Origin: Curvularia sp. ZM96
Lineage: Eukaryota; Ascomycota; Dothideomycetes; Pleosporales; Pleosporaceae
Assembly: GCA_022457065.1 (NCBI GenBank)
Contig: JAJGBQ010000007.1
Coordinates: 372,001 to 436,000 of the forward strand
DNA length: 64,000 nt
Direction of reading: 5' to 3'
Below are positions 1-12,850 of this stretch, piece by piece (positions within the stretch are counted from its first letter, which is position 1; the number at the start of each line of letters is the position of its first letter). The translations under genes and the position numbers were made by a program. The notes beneath the pieces are model-generated. The model was not told the origin of the DNA, did not search any database, and was given only the letters and a program-made list of their open reading frames with translations.

Positions 1-2790
1 GGAAATGGTTTCCAACTTGCTGTGCCGCTCTAGACGACAAACACACTTTTTTTTGACTTCCTTAATACTCGACAAGAATGTTTTCGCGGGACGACATGCT
101 GCCTACGTGATCGAAGATTTTGCACTGTTTACCGTCCTTTCCGAGATGACGAAGCGTGGCTTACGCCAACCACTAAGAGCCCATGATGGCGAGATTTGTT
201 ATTCCCACCCCCGATTAATTGACCAATACCCTCCCAAAAAAGACAATGTGTTATCACTCGAGCTCAATGGGCCGCAAATTTTCTCAGAAGATTGATTAGC
301 GAGACGGTCTTGCATAGATCACACAAGAGAGTTTGATTCAATCACTATCACACACTATACATAGATAAGCGGGACGTTGAAGAATTAATGACGTGCCAGA
401 GTTAAGAGCATTGGCAGCCTGCGGTTCCGTAGGCACCATGCGTGCGGGGGGAAACCCTTGACGAGAGCATTTGTGCGGCCCGATTATTGATTATCCCAGG
501 TTGTTATGCAATCATCTGTGATCTGACACATGATTGAGACAGTTCCTCCGATGATTTGTACTTCATAGTTCAGATCGAGCGATGGTGAGGATGAAGAAAA
601 AGAAGAAGTGCCCAAATACAACCCTCACAATAAAACTAAGTTTAAGGGACGGCCCTAGCCGCCTCATTCTTCAAGCATGTTTCGCTTTTGACTCGGGGTC
701 TCCATGTTCATCCAGCCGGTGTTCTTCGGAGGCGGCTCTGCGGTATCATTCAATCGCCGAGGCAAAATAATCCCTTTGATAGTCTAGGGGTTGCCGCGTA
801 TGTGATCACTCTGAAAAGTTCGGCGTCATTTAATCTATACGAACCCCGTTTACCGGCTCTACGTACCAAACGTGCCATGAAACAATGCTCTATCGACTTG
901 GCTAAGCTCATCTGGTTACCGAGCTTTATACACAACAACCAGCTAATCATTCATTTTAATAATGGTAGCTGGTTATGCGGCAGGTAGTGGGCCAGGAAAA
1001 TAGCTCGCCACGTGGTTTTCAGCTAAAGCCCGGGGCTTTACCACGAGTATTTTGAAAAATGCCCCCGATATCCGGGATCGACTTGTCGAGTAGAATTTCA
1101 AATGATTGCCCAAGCAAATCTTCGATCGGAATCCATCTGCAGGCGTTCAAAGCGGTAAACTTTATCCCCGCAAAGAAGGTTCACATTATCCATGTGCTGA
1201 CCGGTTCGGAACATTTTCACAATCACCATGACATTGGCAGTATCCGTCGCCGATCTGGCTCGCTTCCACACCTCCGCCCCTAGAATCCATGCTTAGCGAC
1301 GGTATTCTGGTAGCCGGCCCCATCCCAGCTTCGATTCTATCACAACTAGCTGTGTGATAATCTCTTACTATTTTATGGCCTACTTGGTCCACGTTTCGCA
1401 CGTGCAGGAATCGTCGATCGACCGTGCTCACAACTTCGGTAACGAAAGCTTTGCTTAGTATCTCGATTCGATGAGTCGTATTTCATGAATACGAGTCACC
1501 GATGTGAATATAGGCGCGTCTCTGGCTATTTGTGGCTTTCCTGCCCGACAGGCTTCCGCGATACTCGTGGATATCCTACCCTCAGTTCACTAAGACTATA
1601 CTGAAACATTAAACTCTTCTTGACTCTTTTTGATTCGTAGTATAGAGCTAGGTTGCCTGACTCGTCCAATGCAGGTACCACAGCCAATTTTGCTGTTCGG
1701 CCCGAAACGGGAAGAAAAAACCTACCAAGCAATCGAAAGCAGCGGCAACGAAGAGAAAACACATGCTATACCTCTCGTGACACGAGGAGAATAAACATGC
1801 TTTCTAGATCGATCAACTCAACTGCCGAGGGTTAGAACGTGGCGTTGTCGGAAGAGAAGGTCAGCCGTGGGTCATTGGGTATGTGCACGCATGCAAGTAT
1901 GCATGTGGCCTTTAGACAGGGTGTCCGAGCTTGGGGAGGTGAGATAAGATACGGAGAATGGACTTCCAAGGGTAAACGTTACTCAAAATCGTATTTTCGT
2001 TATAGGGCGGAGGTATGCCAACGGTTAGAAAGCAGGGGTAGATGCTCACATCAATTGTTGCTTTATGTTAACTCATGGTGCACGTTTTTGTTAAGTGCTG
2101 CGATCGGCGCTTTTGTTGCCGTGCCGGTAAGTCCTGCGCTATGCAAGGGCCCTCGTTTTACAGCCTCTCCTTTCGCCGCCATTGGCTGTGTTCGTGTCAC
2201 AAGAGCGAAGGGTACGGTACTGTGATCACCTATTCTCCTTTCTTATGCATGAGCCTCCGACGTACCCGCTGTCTGCATGAGTCGGGTCGCCTGCCGCCGC
2301 TGTCAAACTCCTGCCAAACCCATTCAAAACCCCGGTGTGTAATGTGACGCTGATCGCCCCGACCACAATGACGATCCTTTCAACGACTACGTCGCTAAGG
2401 GATTGAAAGGTGAAACTTGCGGACATTAGTGCTGGGTGGCTTGCCCATTATAAGGCTGCGGAGCCAACCCCGTAGTCAAGACCCTATGTTCAAAGACGGT
2501 CCGTTTCCCACTATAGCTAGTCTGAGGACTAACCGCTGGAAACATTACGAGCGAAGTCGCTCATACAACGTGGTACCCCTTTGCCGACCGACACAAGACA
2601 CCGAAATACGAAGCCAGACTTCTGGTACCAGCACAGGCCGTGCTATCTTGCTGGATTGCCTTGGCGTCTGACCGCTGTTTAAACCATACTGTTGTCCTGT
2701 TTTGTAAATCCACAAATTCCCACTTCTCTTACATAACCCTCTTGCACCACTACGGAAGCCATACCACCAACAAAGACAATAAGAAAAAAG
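1..2790. other. Left-edge region without a supported gene
   Basis: No open frame here shows family motifs, plausible splice signals in series or coding-like composition. The longest frames (about 130 codons) are low-information and overlap on both strands. The base composition is mixed rather than strongly AT-rich. It may be decayed repeat or the flank of a gene outside the window, but nothing in the sequence lets me choose. Confidence 0.5.
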
Positions 2791-3645
2791 ATGTCTAGAA
2801 TCGCGACTATCTGGTCGGGCCTGGAAGACGATAATGAGGAAGCGACTACCGTGCACGAAGAGGGGCTTGTACTTACTTCCCTTGTGAAGAACGAACCCAC
2901 AGCGCGCAACGCAGAACGAATAGAGGACAGTCCCTTTCAAGAGGTGCCTGCGGTCAACGGCAAACACATGACGCTTCTCGACCTGCCTGAGGGCCAATCT
3001 ATCAACGATTTCGATGCGCGGATTCGCACATTAATGGGAGAGGTCCCAGACAATGCACGTTTGAACACCCGGTGCTACCACCAGATGGAGAGATGGGATG
3101 GAGAATACTGGAGAGACGGTACGATGAGATAGCGGCCTATTCCCCGGAAAGATTGTGTCATTGAAGCTAACATTTGAGAACAGATATCCGTGACGTTCGC
3201 ATGTGGTGCGTAGTTCTCTGGCAGCCCGCTGCAGATGTCTACGACGAGCTCATGGACTGGTTCATCAACGAATTCACACCTGGAATGCTCGACAGCCCCG
3301 AACTATTGCGCACGCGCCTATTCAAGCTCGAAAATGTATCGTACATCCGCGGCCAGAAGCAAGAAGAAGTGGACAAAGAATCTCTCCATCAGTACATGAC
3401 GATTTGGGAGTTTGAGACTGAAGAATTCCCGTGGGAAATATTGGTGTACCTGGGCAGTTCAGAGAAGTGGAGGCTATACGTTGAAGATAAAAAGATGGTA
3501 TGCTGCAGACTCCCCGCGCGCGTGTGTGTGAAAGACAACAACTGACGTGATACAGGATTGGCAGATTGGACAATACCTGGTAAACGACCCTGAGCCGGAA
3601 GACGATATCCCCACGATCGAGATTCCAGGAATACCCTGCCCTTAG
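2791..3645 (+). CDS. Uncharacterised protein, three exons, acidic C-terminus
   Basis: Exons 2791-3118, 3184-3497 and 3556-3645 join in phase to 243 aa. The first intron has a GCTAAC branch site and ends AACAG; the second runs GTATGC to ACAG. The ATG follows an A-rich leader (AAAAAAG). The protein has no signal peptide. Its middle (about residues 110-215) alternates hydrophobic and charged segments rich in Trp, Phe and Tyr, and the end is acidic. I do not recognise a family; a small alpha/beta fold such as an EthD-like dimeric barrel is possible but unproven. An alternative 3' end exists: a donor at 3580 spliced to a good acceptor (CTGAT branch, CATAG) at 3696 would give a last exon 3697-3798 encoding an acidic tail, total about 255 aa. 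Both versions keep phase. Confidence 0.6.
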
Positions 3646-3798
3646 TCGCGGGAGGGAGTCATAAGAATGTTTGTTGCGGGGGCTGATATTTCATAGGAAT
3701 ATTGGGACGAGGACGATCGCAACGGACTGCAGCATTCGAGTGAGGATGAGGGTACAGATCATGAAGAAAATGATAGCGATTCGTTCGAGATAAGATGA

Positions 3799-5399
3799 AG
3801 AGCTGGACAACAATCTGGCAGGCTGCCTTGTATGCCTGCGCTACGCCCGGATCTTTTCCCTTCCCCGCGCGAAGGCCTTCTTTTCTCTGTATACCCCGCG
3901 ATATGAACGCACAGGGACATCGCACGTTCCTAGCTCTCCCAATAGTTTTCTTTTTACTGGGACGTATGCACGAGTACCAGGTACGATTCTTGTCGTGGTA
4001 CACCTACGGTCATTGGACCTGCTAGAGTGCGTGCGCACCGGTTCCGACGAAAAAGAAAAGGAAGGCTAGTCGCCTCACACGAATGTAAAGTTTAGACTGA
4101 TACCCTATTTAATATCGATTCCCCTAGCCCATCGAAGGCCGGGACCAGACGAGCGAATTTAATCTTGTCAGCGTGCTGCTGTACAATCTTGGTTGGTTTC
4201 AATGTTGGATGCTGGTTCACTGATCTTGGTGACCGTGATAAAGTTATGCATTTCGAACCATTTCCTTGGAACCCTGAAGCACGACTCAGGGTGCCCGATG
4301 ATGAACATGCGCCGGGCCGACTGTCCCAACTCAACTCCTCGTCCACGATGATGCCATCTTCCTCTTCAAACGCGTGCACCCGCTGCTGCCACTTTGTTGA
4401 ACTTTGGTTTCTTAGTCTTGAACCAGAAAAATGCGTAAAACGTTGCAGCTTGGCATTGTACCATACCCGCACCAGACTAGTTTGAAACTTTGGTCGTTCG
4501 CATGTGCATGATCAGCCCACCATTTTGTACTTGCATGTACCAGTGCCAAACGATCAATTACAACAAGAGCACTGACTCTACTCTGAATCTCTAGTACTAT
4601 GTACAACGTATTCTATCTCACTTACTAGGTTACGTATAATGAGAAGTAGAATGCTACTGTAATTGTACAAGGGAAGAAAGAGTGTACTGCTGTACATAGG
4701 ATCGTACCGCGAAACCCGAAGTGTTAGGAGTTAGTTGTTGAGCTGCACAAATCCAGGTATTATCAATCGTCAACATATGGCTTATATATCACCACTCTCA
4801 ATAACGAAGCCATGTGGTCATTAGATCTCCTATGCTAAGTTCTATATAACAAACTTCATGATATCTACCGCCGATAACCCAAATCTTATCCCATATAACC
4901 GTAAGCGTTTTTTGGTGCCTAGGTTATATCGTTCCGCTTGACCACCATTGCGTCGCCGTGCCTTCAAGGCGATAGGATCGATGCTTGCCGTGCTTCATGG
5001 TACGCCTATTTGCAATTTTGGTATCTAGTGTATCTACGCATGCCTATAGACAGCCTCTGTATTTTTCTCACTCACTCAGAAAAAAGCGCATTCTTGCTTC
5101 AGCCCAAGGTATGAGGCCGCCCAAAAGTCCGTGATGACGGCTTGAAAGGATTGGTAGCATTCGGAATTACAGCGTAACCTGATTACCGCAAAACAAATCA
5201 TGAAGACGGGCGCGCTGATGGAGGAGAACTACAAGGCACGAACGAAAAACCCAACGATGCCTGACATCTTTTAAATTCTAGTATAACTACTAATCTCTCT
5301 TTGTTCTTGTAGAAATCTCTTCCGTTTATGTTCGCATCCAAAGACAAAAGCCGCTACTAATTCATATATACATGAAAAAAGGAGTTGACATCCAACACC
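3799..5399. other. Intergenic, AT-rich in its right part
   Basis: About 1.6 kb between the unknown gene and the 3' end of the giant LamG gene. Only short frames without motifs are present. From about 4500 to 5350 the sequence is visibly AT-richer. I see no terminal repeats or transposase traces. Confidence 0.5.
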
Positions 5400-8300
5400 T
5401 CACCTAGGTCCAGCCCCAGGAACACCAAGATACTCGACCACCATATTCAAAACCTGGTCCAATAGCCTCGGCTGCTTCTCCAAAGCAGGATAAAGCTTCT
5501 GAGTGAACGGCTTCGCATACGCCGCCACCTCGCTCTTACTCTTTGCCGGCCGGACATGCGGCTCCAGCGCGGAGATGAGCGTCCAGCTCGGCGAGTAATC
5601 ATGCAACCCTTTCTTATCCTGCTCCACGGCAACGTCAGCAGCTGCAGCTGCCGGGCTCTTGATGCGCTCAGGAACCCGGCTGACGTAAGTGCAGCGGTGG
5701 AACACACGCCAGGCTTTAGTCTTAGCATCCTGCTTCTCGACCTTGAGAGACTCGTTGAGTGAGCGCAGGACGGAAGCGTCGGGGTCAGAGGATTGCAGCC
5801 AAAGCGGGTCCACGACCTGTTGGAAGAAGGCGGCTGTGGCATCAACGCTCGGCTCGAGCCAAAAGCTCATCCACCGATACGTATCCACGGCTCCGGGTCG
5901 CTTGGCCCATTCTTTTGTCATGGGATCCTGCTCCCGAATGTCGATGGGCGGGGGCATATCGACCTGTAGCTCGAAGGACTTCTCGGAATTCGACTCCTTT
6001 GTCAGCATCATGTTGAAATGTGTCGCGACGAGAGCGTCGAGATTGGTGGTAGCCAGACATGCCGAGACGGAAACCTCAACGTCCAGACTGCCACCTATGC
6101 CCATGCGCACATTGCTGTTGCCGCCGACCTCGAGCTGGACAAAGTCCATGGTCGAGAGGGTCTCCTGGAAGGTGCCGCCGTCGGCCGTCCACACATACGA
6201 GTTGCAAATGTTCCGCTTGTTCCGCTTCGGCAACTCCTTCCAGCCCAGCTTGCCCTTGTCAATGGAGCCGGCAAGAGAGGAAATAGCGTAGTTGACACTG
6301 GAGAGATCGTAGCGTGCATGCTCGCCGGCAAGCTGCTCTTCGGCCCGGCGGATCCTGTCTTTGAGTGCGTAGGCTTCACTGGGCTTGAAGTACGACACAT
6401 CCCGAGGCGGACCATCTTTTCCTGCCGTAGGATACGACGGATCGGCTTCGAGACCGCGTCGGCCGTCGAGGCAACCCTGTTTGGTATACATGGGGTTGAT
6501 TTTGAATGAAACCAGGTTGCGGTCCTTGGGAATGTCGGGATTGGGCCTCATTTGGTAAGCTACAAGGGGCTTGACTGGCCCCCGCAACTTCAAGCGGAGG
6601 GCAAAGACGTCGGCCACTTCGCTTTCGACAAGTGCCACACCGGTGTTAGCCGCCTCGTAGCGCTCTTTGCCATCATCATCCTTGGCCGTCCAGCTTCCTG
6701 TTGTTTCAACTCTCATATCCAGGGTGGAATGAGACGTAGCCGTCGACATCTCGTTAGTGAGGGAGGAAGAGGAGACGTCAAGCACCCTCTTGACTGCGCC
6801 CTTGACCTCACCGGAGGCCACTTGGGTCATGGCACCCAAGCCTACTGAGGCCTCCCATTTTGCTCCGACTCCCCTGCTGTAGGTTACGTTTGCGTCGAGG
6901 CCAAGTTCGCGGCGGGAGCTGTACGAGTAGCTGCATTTTGTCGCGTTGACGAAGCGGATGGCGCTAAAGGGACGGTCGTCGCGCGACGCAAAGTTCTCAG
7001 CGGGGATTGGCGGGGCACCCTCGATGTATCCGATGAGCGTGGGAGATGTCTGCACTTGGCTGACCCATTCGGTAATGAGGGTACCAATCTTGAAGCCGGT
7101 GACGAGCACCCATTCGCCCGAGTTGGCGTCGATGAAGCCATAGACACGCTTAAGTGACCCCTCCATGCCGCCGCTCGAGCCAATCGTAAGATCGCCGTAT
7201 TCGCCTATCGACGGCCGCGAGCCGAGCCGGACCTTGCGCGCAAGTGGCGGGGTTGGCCCTGTCTGGAGTGCCTGGGCTACGCATGCCGCATCTGAGCCAA
7301 CGGGCGCGCCTGATACGACCAACTCAGGCGTGCCATCGCCAATGACCGATAGGTGCCAGCAGTTAACCGACTCGTCGCGGAGACAGGGCGAATGTCGTCC
7401 TGGCGTTGCCGCAGCGTTGGATGTCGGCAACACATCGTCAAATGGGAGGTACACGGCAATCTCGGGCGGTACCTCAGTCAGTCTCGAGTAGAGGGCATCG
7501 CAGATACTCTCCCGGCTTCGCGCCACCTCCCAGATGCGCAGCTCGTCAATCTCGCCGTGGAAGTTGGTCTTGCGAGAGTGGTAGCGGAATGTGCTGTCGC
7601 CGTGGATGGCGTTGCCAAGTGTGAGCTGGTGGGGACCGGTAGGCTGGCCCAGCTCGGCGCTCGTAGAGATTCGTTTAGTTTCTTGGACGACACCGTTGAT
7701 GTATACGGAGAGCTTGGCGTCGCTTACGAAGGGCGACGAGGTCCAGTGCGGATTGCCCCGGACTTTGCCGTTGTTGCGACTCTTGTCATCCAACAGGACC
7801 CTGCCCTGAGGCGACGTGAATGAGTAGCTGCTGACGCAAGAACTGGCAGCGTTTTCGGGCTTCCACTTGGATAGGTTGTCTGGGGGTTTTATGGCAGCCG
7901 ACCAAATATGGAATCCACCGATCTTGCCCTCGACTCCTTGTGCCCACGGAGCCCCGCCAAGGAGAAGGGGGGCATCTGTCGCTGCTGTAAGCCCGCAAGC
8001 GGCGGTGCCAGGATCAATGAAAAGCGTCTTTGCATCATGCTCGGAACGAGAGTCGGCCTCAAGCTTCGACAGCTCTGGCGGCTGGAGAGAATCAAGCAAC
8101 GCTCCCTCAGCCGACCAGACCTTCATCGTGATCAGCTGTCCCTGGCGAGGGGCCGACTTGCCCTTGACATTGACCATGCGACGTGACAGGAAGATCTTGT
8201 ACGCCACGCCTGCTTGCAGCGGGTAGTTCAAGTCGCACGCAAAGGGGGTTCGACTGGACTTCTCGTCGTCCTCATCAGGCCAAAAAGTAAGCCGCAGGCG

Positions 8301-11300
8301 GGATGTATCAGTGACGACGACCTGCAGCGGCGTCGGTGAGCCTTGAGACGTAGCCTTTGTCAGCAGCAGCTGCTCGGAGCCGCCCAGCCGATCGAACTGG
8401 ATATGAAACATCACTGAGAAGTCGGCCATGTTGAACTCAGCCGCAGTTCCCAAGCCAACATAGTCTTTTCCGCCAAGAAGAAGTGAGTAAATGTTCCTGC
8501 ACGTGCACGCTACGTGCGTCCATTGGCCTGCCTTCACTGTGCTCGAATCCACTCGGAACAGTTGATTGTTGATGTTGCCCTCGAGCGAGTACGTCTGGCC
8601 TCCGCTGGGAACCGTCGAGAGAACAAACGTCTGCGTCTCTTTTTTGCCGCCGTCTGAGCGAGCTTGCTTCTCCGACGTATACGCCACAACCGTGCTTGCT
8701 ATACCGTTTGGTGATGTTGCAATCTTGATCCATGACTCGAAAGTCAGTCCAGAGCACGCAGGGGTTGTGGCAGCGCGGCCAAACATGGAGAATGCCATAT
8801 TTTGCCCCAGGCTCAACGCGCTCGAGTTGCTCGTGGCAGAAAAGTAAGGCGCCTCGGTGGCCGCATCAAAGGTGCTTTCAGCGGATTCCTGGATCAGACC
8901 ACCTTGGAGCGGCTTCAACTCTCCTACTATGCTCTCCTGCGCAAGAGAGACGATGCTTGATCCGTTTTGAAAGCTGTCGGTGCCCTTGCCGGTGCACGAG
9001 ACTAGATTTCCGTGGTCGTAGCCGAGAAAGAACACCATGGCGCCTTTGGACGCCTTGAGAACGGATTCCGAATTATACGCAGTCGAGTCCGTGCTAGCAC
9101 GGTAGGGTTGACTGACAAGAAACGAGTTTGTCCCGGCCGCGGCCACTTCGACTGTTTGCACACGAGCACCCTCGATGGACAAACAAGCGCCAGGAATCAA
9201 TGTCTTTACCAAGGGCTTTTTAAGCTTGATGTGGTACCGCACACTCTTCGCACCTTGCGAATCTTGGGGATCTTCCTAAAGCTCCATGTTAGAAATTCGG
9301 TTCTTGCAGTTGCCGCTTGTAAAGGGAACATACAAATCGCTCGCAAGATACCAAGGTGCCGTCAGGCATCCAGTCCGCAACATAGGAGCCGTTGATGATA
9401 CTGATGAATGTGCCCAAATCGCTGGGCACGCCTATATGTTTATCCCAATGGTCAGCGGCTAGGCCCACCTTCACTTACACCAGGGGAGGTCAACTTACCC
9501 TTCCAGGTTTCTGTCAGCGTGGTGTTGTCTTGCATCTTCGCCGTGACGGTCAGATCGACCGCTACATCAGGCTCGACCCATGCGCATCTCTGCGTGCGAA
9601 GGGTAATCTGCTTGCTTGTCCTCAACTTTGCTACGGCCAAGATCTTTTCATGGCTGCTCAACGTCGCTGAATAGTCGACGGGAATTGCGCGGCTAATGTT
9701 ATATGGCAATGAATTGAGCGTCCCATCAGACCCGCGAAAGTATATTGTCACCGTTCCGCTGGCGGCTTCCCAGACAAAAGGAGCTTCCTGCCCGCACTTG
9801 GCCCCATCGAAGTCTAGGAAACCTCCAAACAGCTCAATGCCTTGGGCGTCAATGAAGAGGAGAGATGCGAAAGATTTCGGGAGGCCACCGGACGGCACAG
9901 TCAGCTTCAGCGACGGGATCGGCAGCACACCTGGCGTGTCGCTCAACGTGCCATCCGAAAGCAGGCCGAAATCGAGGACAAGAAGCCGATTTCCTTGCGT
10001 ACCCTCCTTTGAAGCCACGGCGCACAACAAAACCCTCGCGCACCGCTTCAGGGGCTTCTCTTCAGCATTGGAACTACCATTTTGCGGTTCATTTGAGTCT
10101 TTCGATGAAATTGCAACTGTTGACTGTTCGTAGTAGGTTGAGGCTGTGATTCCGCCTGTGATTGCGACTCCCTGTTGCATCCGGAGGATCTGTCGAGTGA
10201 GACCACCACCACGCCGGATGGGCGCTTTGGAAACGGTCCAACCGTCGGTTGGGTTCAGATTCTTCAGCTCAATCTTAATGTGATTGCCATTATCGGTGGC
10301 ATCGAAAGCGACACGACCTTCTCCTTCGTCAAAGTGCCAACAAGCGGCGAGGAGGGCCTCCAATCCTGTGGCTCTGATGCCTTTGCTTGCCGCAAGTGTT
10401 CCTTCATGCAGGGCATGCTTCCAGATGCGGACTTCGTCGATTGATCCACAGAAGCCCCCACTTTCAGAGTCCTGCCGCGATCCAAGACGTTGAAGCATAC
10501 ATTTTGTAGAAGACGTGAAAGTAAAGGGTTTCGAAGCCTCGCCATTGACAACGAGCGTAAACGTTTGCACACTTGTGTTGCTGATCGTGACGGCGACGTG
10601 GTGCCACACGTCTGCTAACAAGGGTTGTTCGGTGCGAAACAAGATCTCATCCGGTTTAGAAGGATCTGTCAAGCCCAAGCAGAACTCGTGGTCGAGGACG
10701 ACGGATGGTCCCGACCCTGCTTCCATGCCAAATATGGTACATGTTTGTCCAGGTTCGTACGTATTGGCAGCCGGGAGCACCCATGCCTCCATCGTACAGC
10801 CGCTGTTGAACTCTGACGAAGTGAGATCTATCGGGCTGTAAAGCTCCAGAATGGGGTCAACATCCTCCATTCCCATCTGTATTGCGCGCTCTGAGAGCGG
10901 GCTCGAGGACACCACAGGCGTCATCAGTTTCCGACACCATTGGTTATCGTTGGTGAGAGCTGTGCACTTGCCCGCAGTGGTAGAGAAAACGCGATTGTGA
11001 TCCTGCTCGCACGAGTAGTACACTCGGCCCAGCACGTCAAACAACCCATCCGCGGATACACCGCATGTGTAGCACACAAGCTGCTTGTTTTGTGCTTGAG
11101 TAGCCAGGAATATCCAACGGAATTCGTCGTTGGTCATGGTCGGGGTCCTGAGGACGGCAAAGTTGCCAGGCTGCAAACCCGAGACGAACCTGATCGAGAA
11201 TGTAGGCTCACAAAAGAAGACATCGTTAATGTCGCTCATGCCGAGAGTATCCTGGGTGTTCAAGGCAAGCGTCTTTTGGCGACTGCGCCGATACCGAACC

Positions 11301-12000
11301 TCGAGCGGGCTAATGAGGATGCCCCCTGAGAGAATGAACCGATCGCACAAGACGTTACCATCGACATACAGCCCGATTCCGGTATCGATTAGGTGCGTGT
11401 TCTCAGAAGCCCTTTTGCTATTGATGGCCTGCCGGAATAGATAAACGTACTTTCCTGGACTTGGTGTTAGCAATGCTGCCTATGACTCAGGTCCCAACAT
11501 GGTGTTTGCAACTCACCGTCAGATAAGACCTCGAAATTGGGAACGTTTTCGGTGAGACACAGAGTGGATGAAAACCAAGGATGAAGCTCCGATTCTGCGG
11601 TCCCCACTGCTGCCTTCTGCTCACCCTTGTCGACGAGTGGAAGCTGGAAGTTCGGTACAGCTTCTTCGCCCACTACTCGAACTTCCTTTGGGAAAGAGAG
11701 AGATAGTGATGAATCCGTCCACCCCTGGGAATCGAGAAGTTCTTTCTTGCTAGTTGTGGTTTTGGGTTGATCTTTGTTGCTAGCGTTGCCGTCTTGGTCT
11801 GATCCGGATGGATCAAGCACAACATAGTCGAAAGCTAAACGGTTCGTCTCATTTTCCTGTCGAAGCGCAATTGCGACACTGACTCCACCATGAATAACCA
11901 GCCGGGTTGCCAAGTATCCTGTCTTTGGTGGTGCCGTGAACGCTCTTTCGTTGGGATCGCGAATGCCATCCAGCTCGGATGAGCTTCCCACTGCGCCCAT
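5400..12000 (-). CDS. Giant multi-LamG (concanavalin-like) protein, about 2137 aa, four exons
   Basis: Four minus-strand exons join in phase: 12000-11517, 11454-9499, 9431-9334 and 9275-5400. The donors are GTGAGT, GTAAGT and GTATGT, and the acceptors are CCAG, ATAG and TTTAG. The ATG at 12000 sits in a good context (GCAATGG). There is no signal peptide or membrane segment. Around residues 375-555 a LamG/Laminin_G_3-type jelly roll shows TMEAWVLPA, WHHVAVTI, GSIDEVRIWKHAL and ACWHFDEGEG. Residues about 1015-1110 carry a second (LTFESWIKI, GQWTHVACTC). A further jelly-roll-like stretch follows (about 1120-1330, ending GKIGGFHIWSAAI), and about 1370-1500 another (LSVYINGVVQ, GEIDELRIWEVARS). 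Residues about 1660-1760 are Ser/Thr-rich with alternating hydrophobic residues. The last 400 residues match no family I know. LamG folds bind carbohydrate or protein ligands. The overall make-up recalls large bacterial LamG proteins, so transfer is possible; the role is unknown. Confidence 0.82.
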
Positions 12001-12850
12001 TGCGCTGGTGTACGTTGAAGTGTGCAAGGACTAATTGATAGACTGGCTCAGGGTTGACGTGATCTCGGTCAGTAGCCAGGCCTGGGAACTGACATTCGAG
12101 GAGGCAAATGCTTGAGGTCCCTTGTTGATGTATCCAGAGCCGAGCACGAGATACAAATCCGACCGGACAGGAAAACGGGTGAATCACACCCGTCACAAAT
12201 CTCCCATGAAGCACCTAGCAGTAGGAAAGACTTGTTGGAAGCCTAGAAGCCCCCTTTTGTACACTATTTTCTAGCCGAGGCAAGGCAAAAGAACAAAAGA
12301 GAGCCAATCTGCTGTATACCATAGCCGTCCCCGTATGATTGTCTACTAACAAGATATAGGCGGCAGAACCAATCTGGACGAATATCAATACTCGCTAAGC
12401 TCTAGCGCAGCCACTCTCTAAACCGATGGTCTAGACGGCAATACTATAATGTGTAGACAGAGGCTGTGGTAAGCCTAGAGTTTGCTCTTCTGGACTTTTT
12501 TGGAGTCATGCAAGGTCTATTGGCGGACGATATTCCGCAGATGACCATGGTAGCGCAGGTGGAGTCTGGGGCTTGCATCCTCATGCAGCATGCTGCACAC
12601 CAGCCTGCAGGGGCACTAGTGATTGCGGTTGTGCGGGGTCCCCTTTAGGAATATTCAGCTATCCGTGTCTTCGGAGCTGCCGATCTGCGGGAGCTAGGTA
12701 CGACCCACAACAAGGGTCCAGACTCCCAAGTCCTTGTTTCCAAAGTCTTGAAAACCCCACGAAAATGATGGTGATCTACCCTCCTGGTCGCCTCAAGCAA
12801 TTTCAAGTCTCTTAACCTTTTCTCCATCTATCAATCATCTGTTTGTCGCT
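12001..12850. promoter_or_regulatory. Shared divergent upstream region (giant LamG gene / 431-aa gene)
   Basis: About 850 bp separate the start codons of two divergent genes, so both promoters should lie here. No convincing coding frame or repeat is present. Common control is inferred from geometry only; I cannot point to a specific binding site. Confidence 0.45.

Noticed and set aside
1021..1045. Near-palindrome AAAGCCCGGGGCTTT
   Set aside because: Short, single and without neighbouring signals; it could be chance and no function can be supported.
1839..2225. 128-codon plus-strand frame near the left end
   Set aside because: No motifs or splice partners, starts without ATG in its first codon, and competing frames of similar length overlap.
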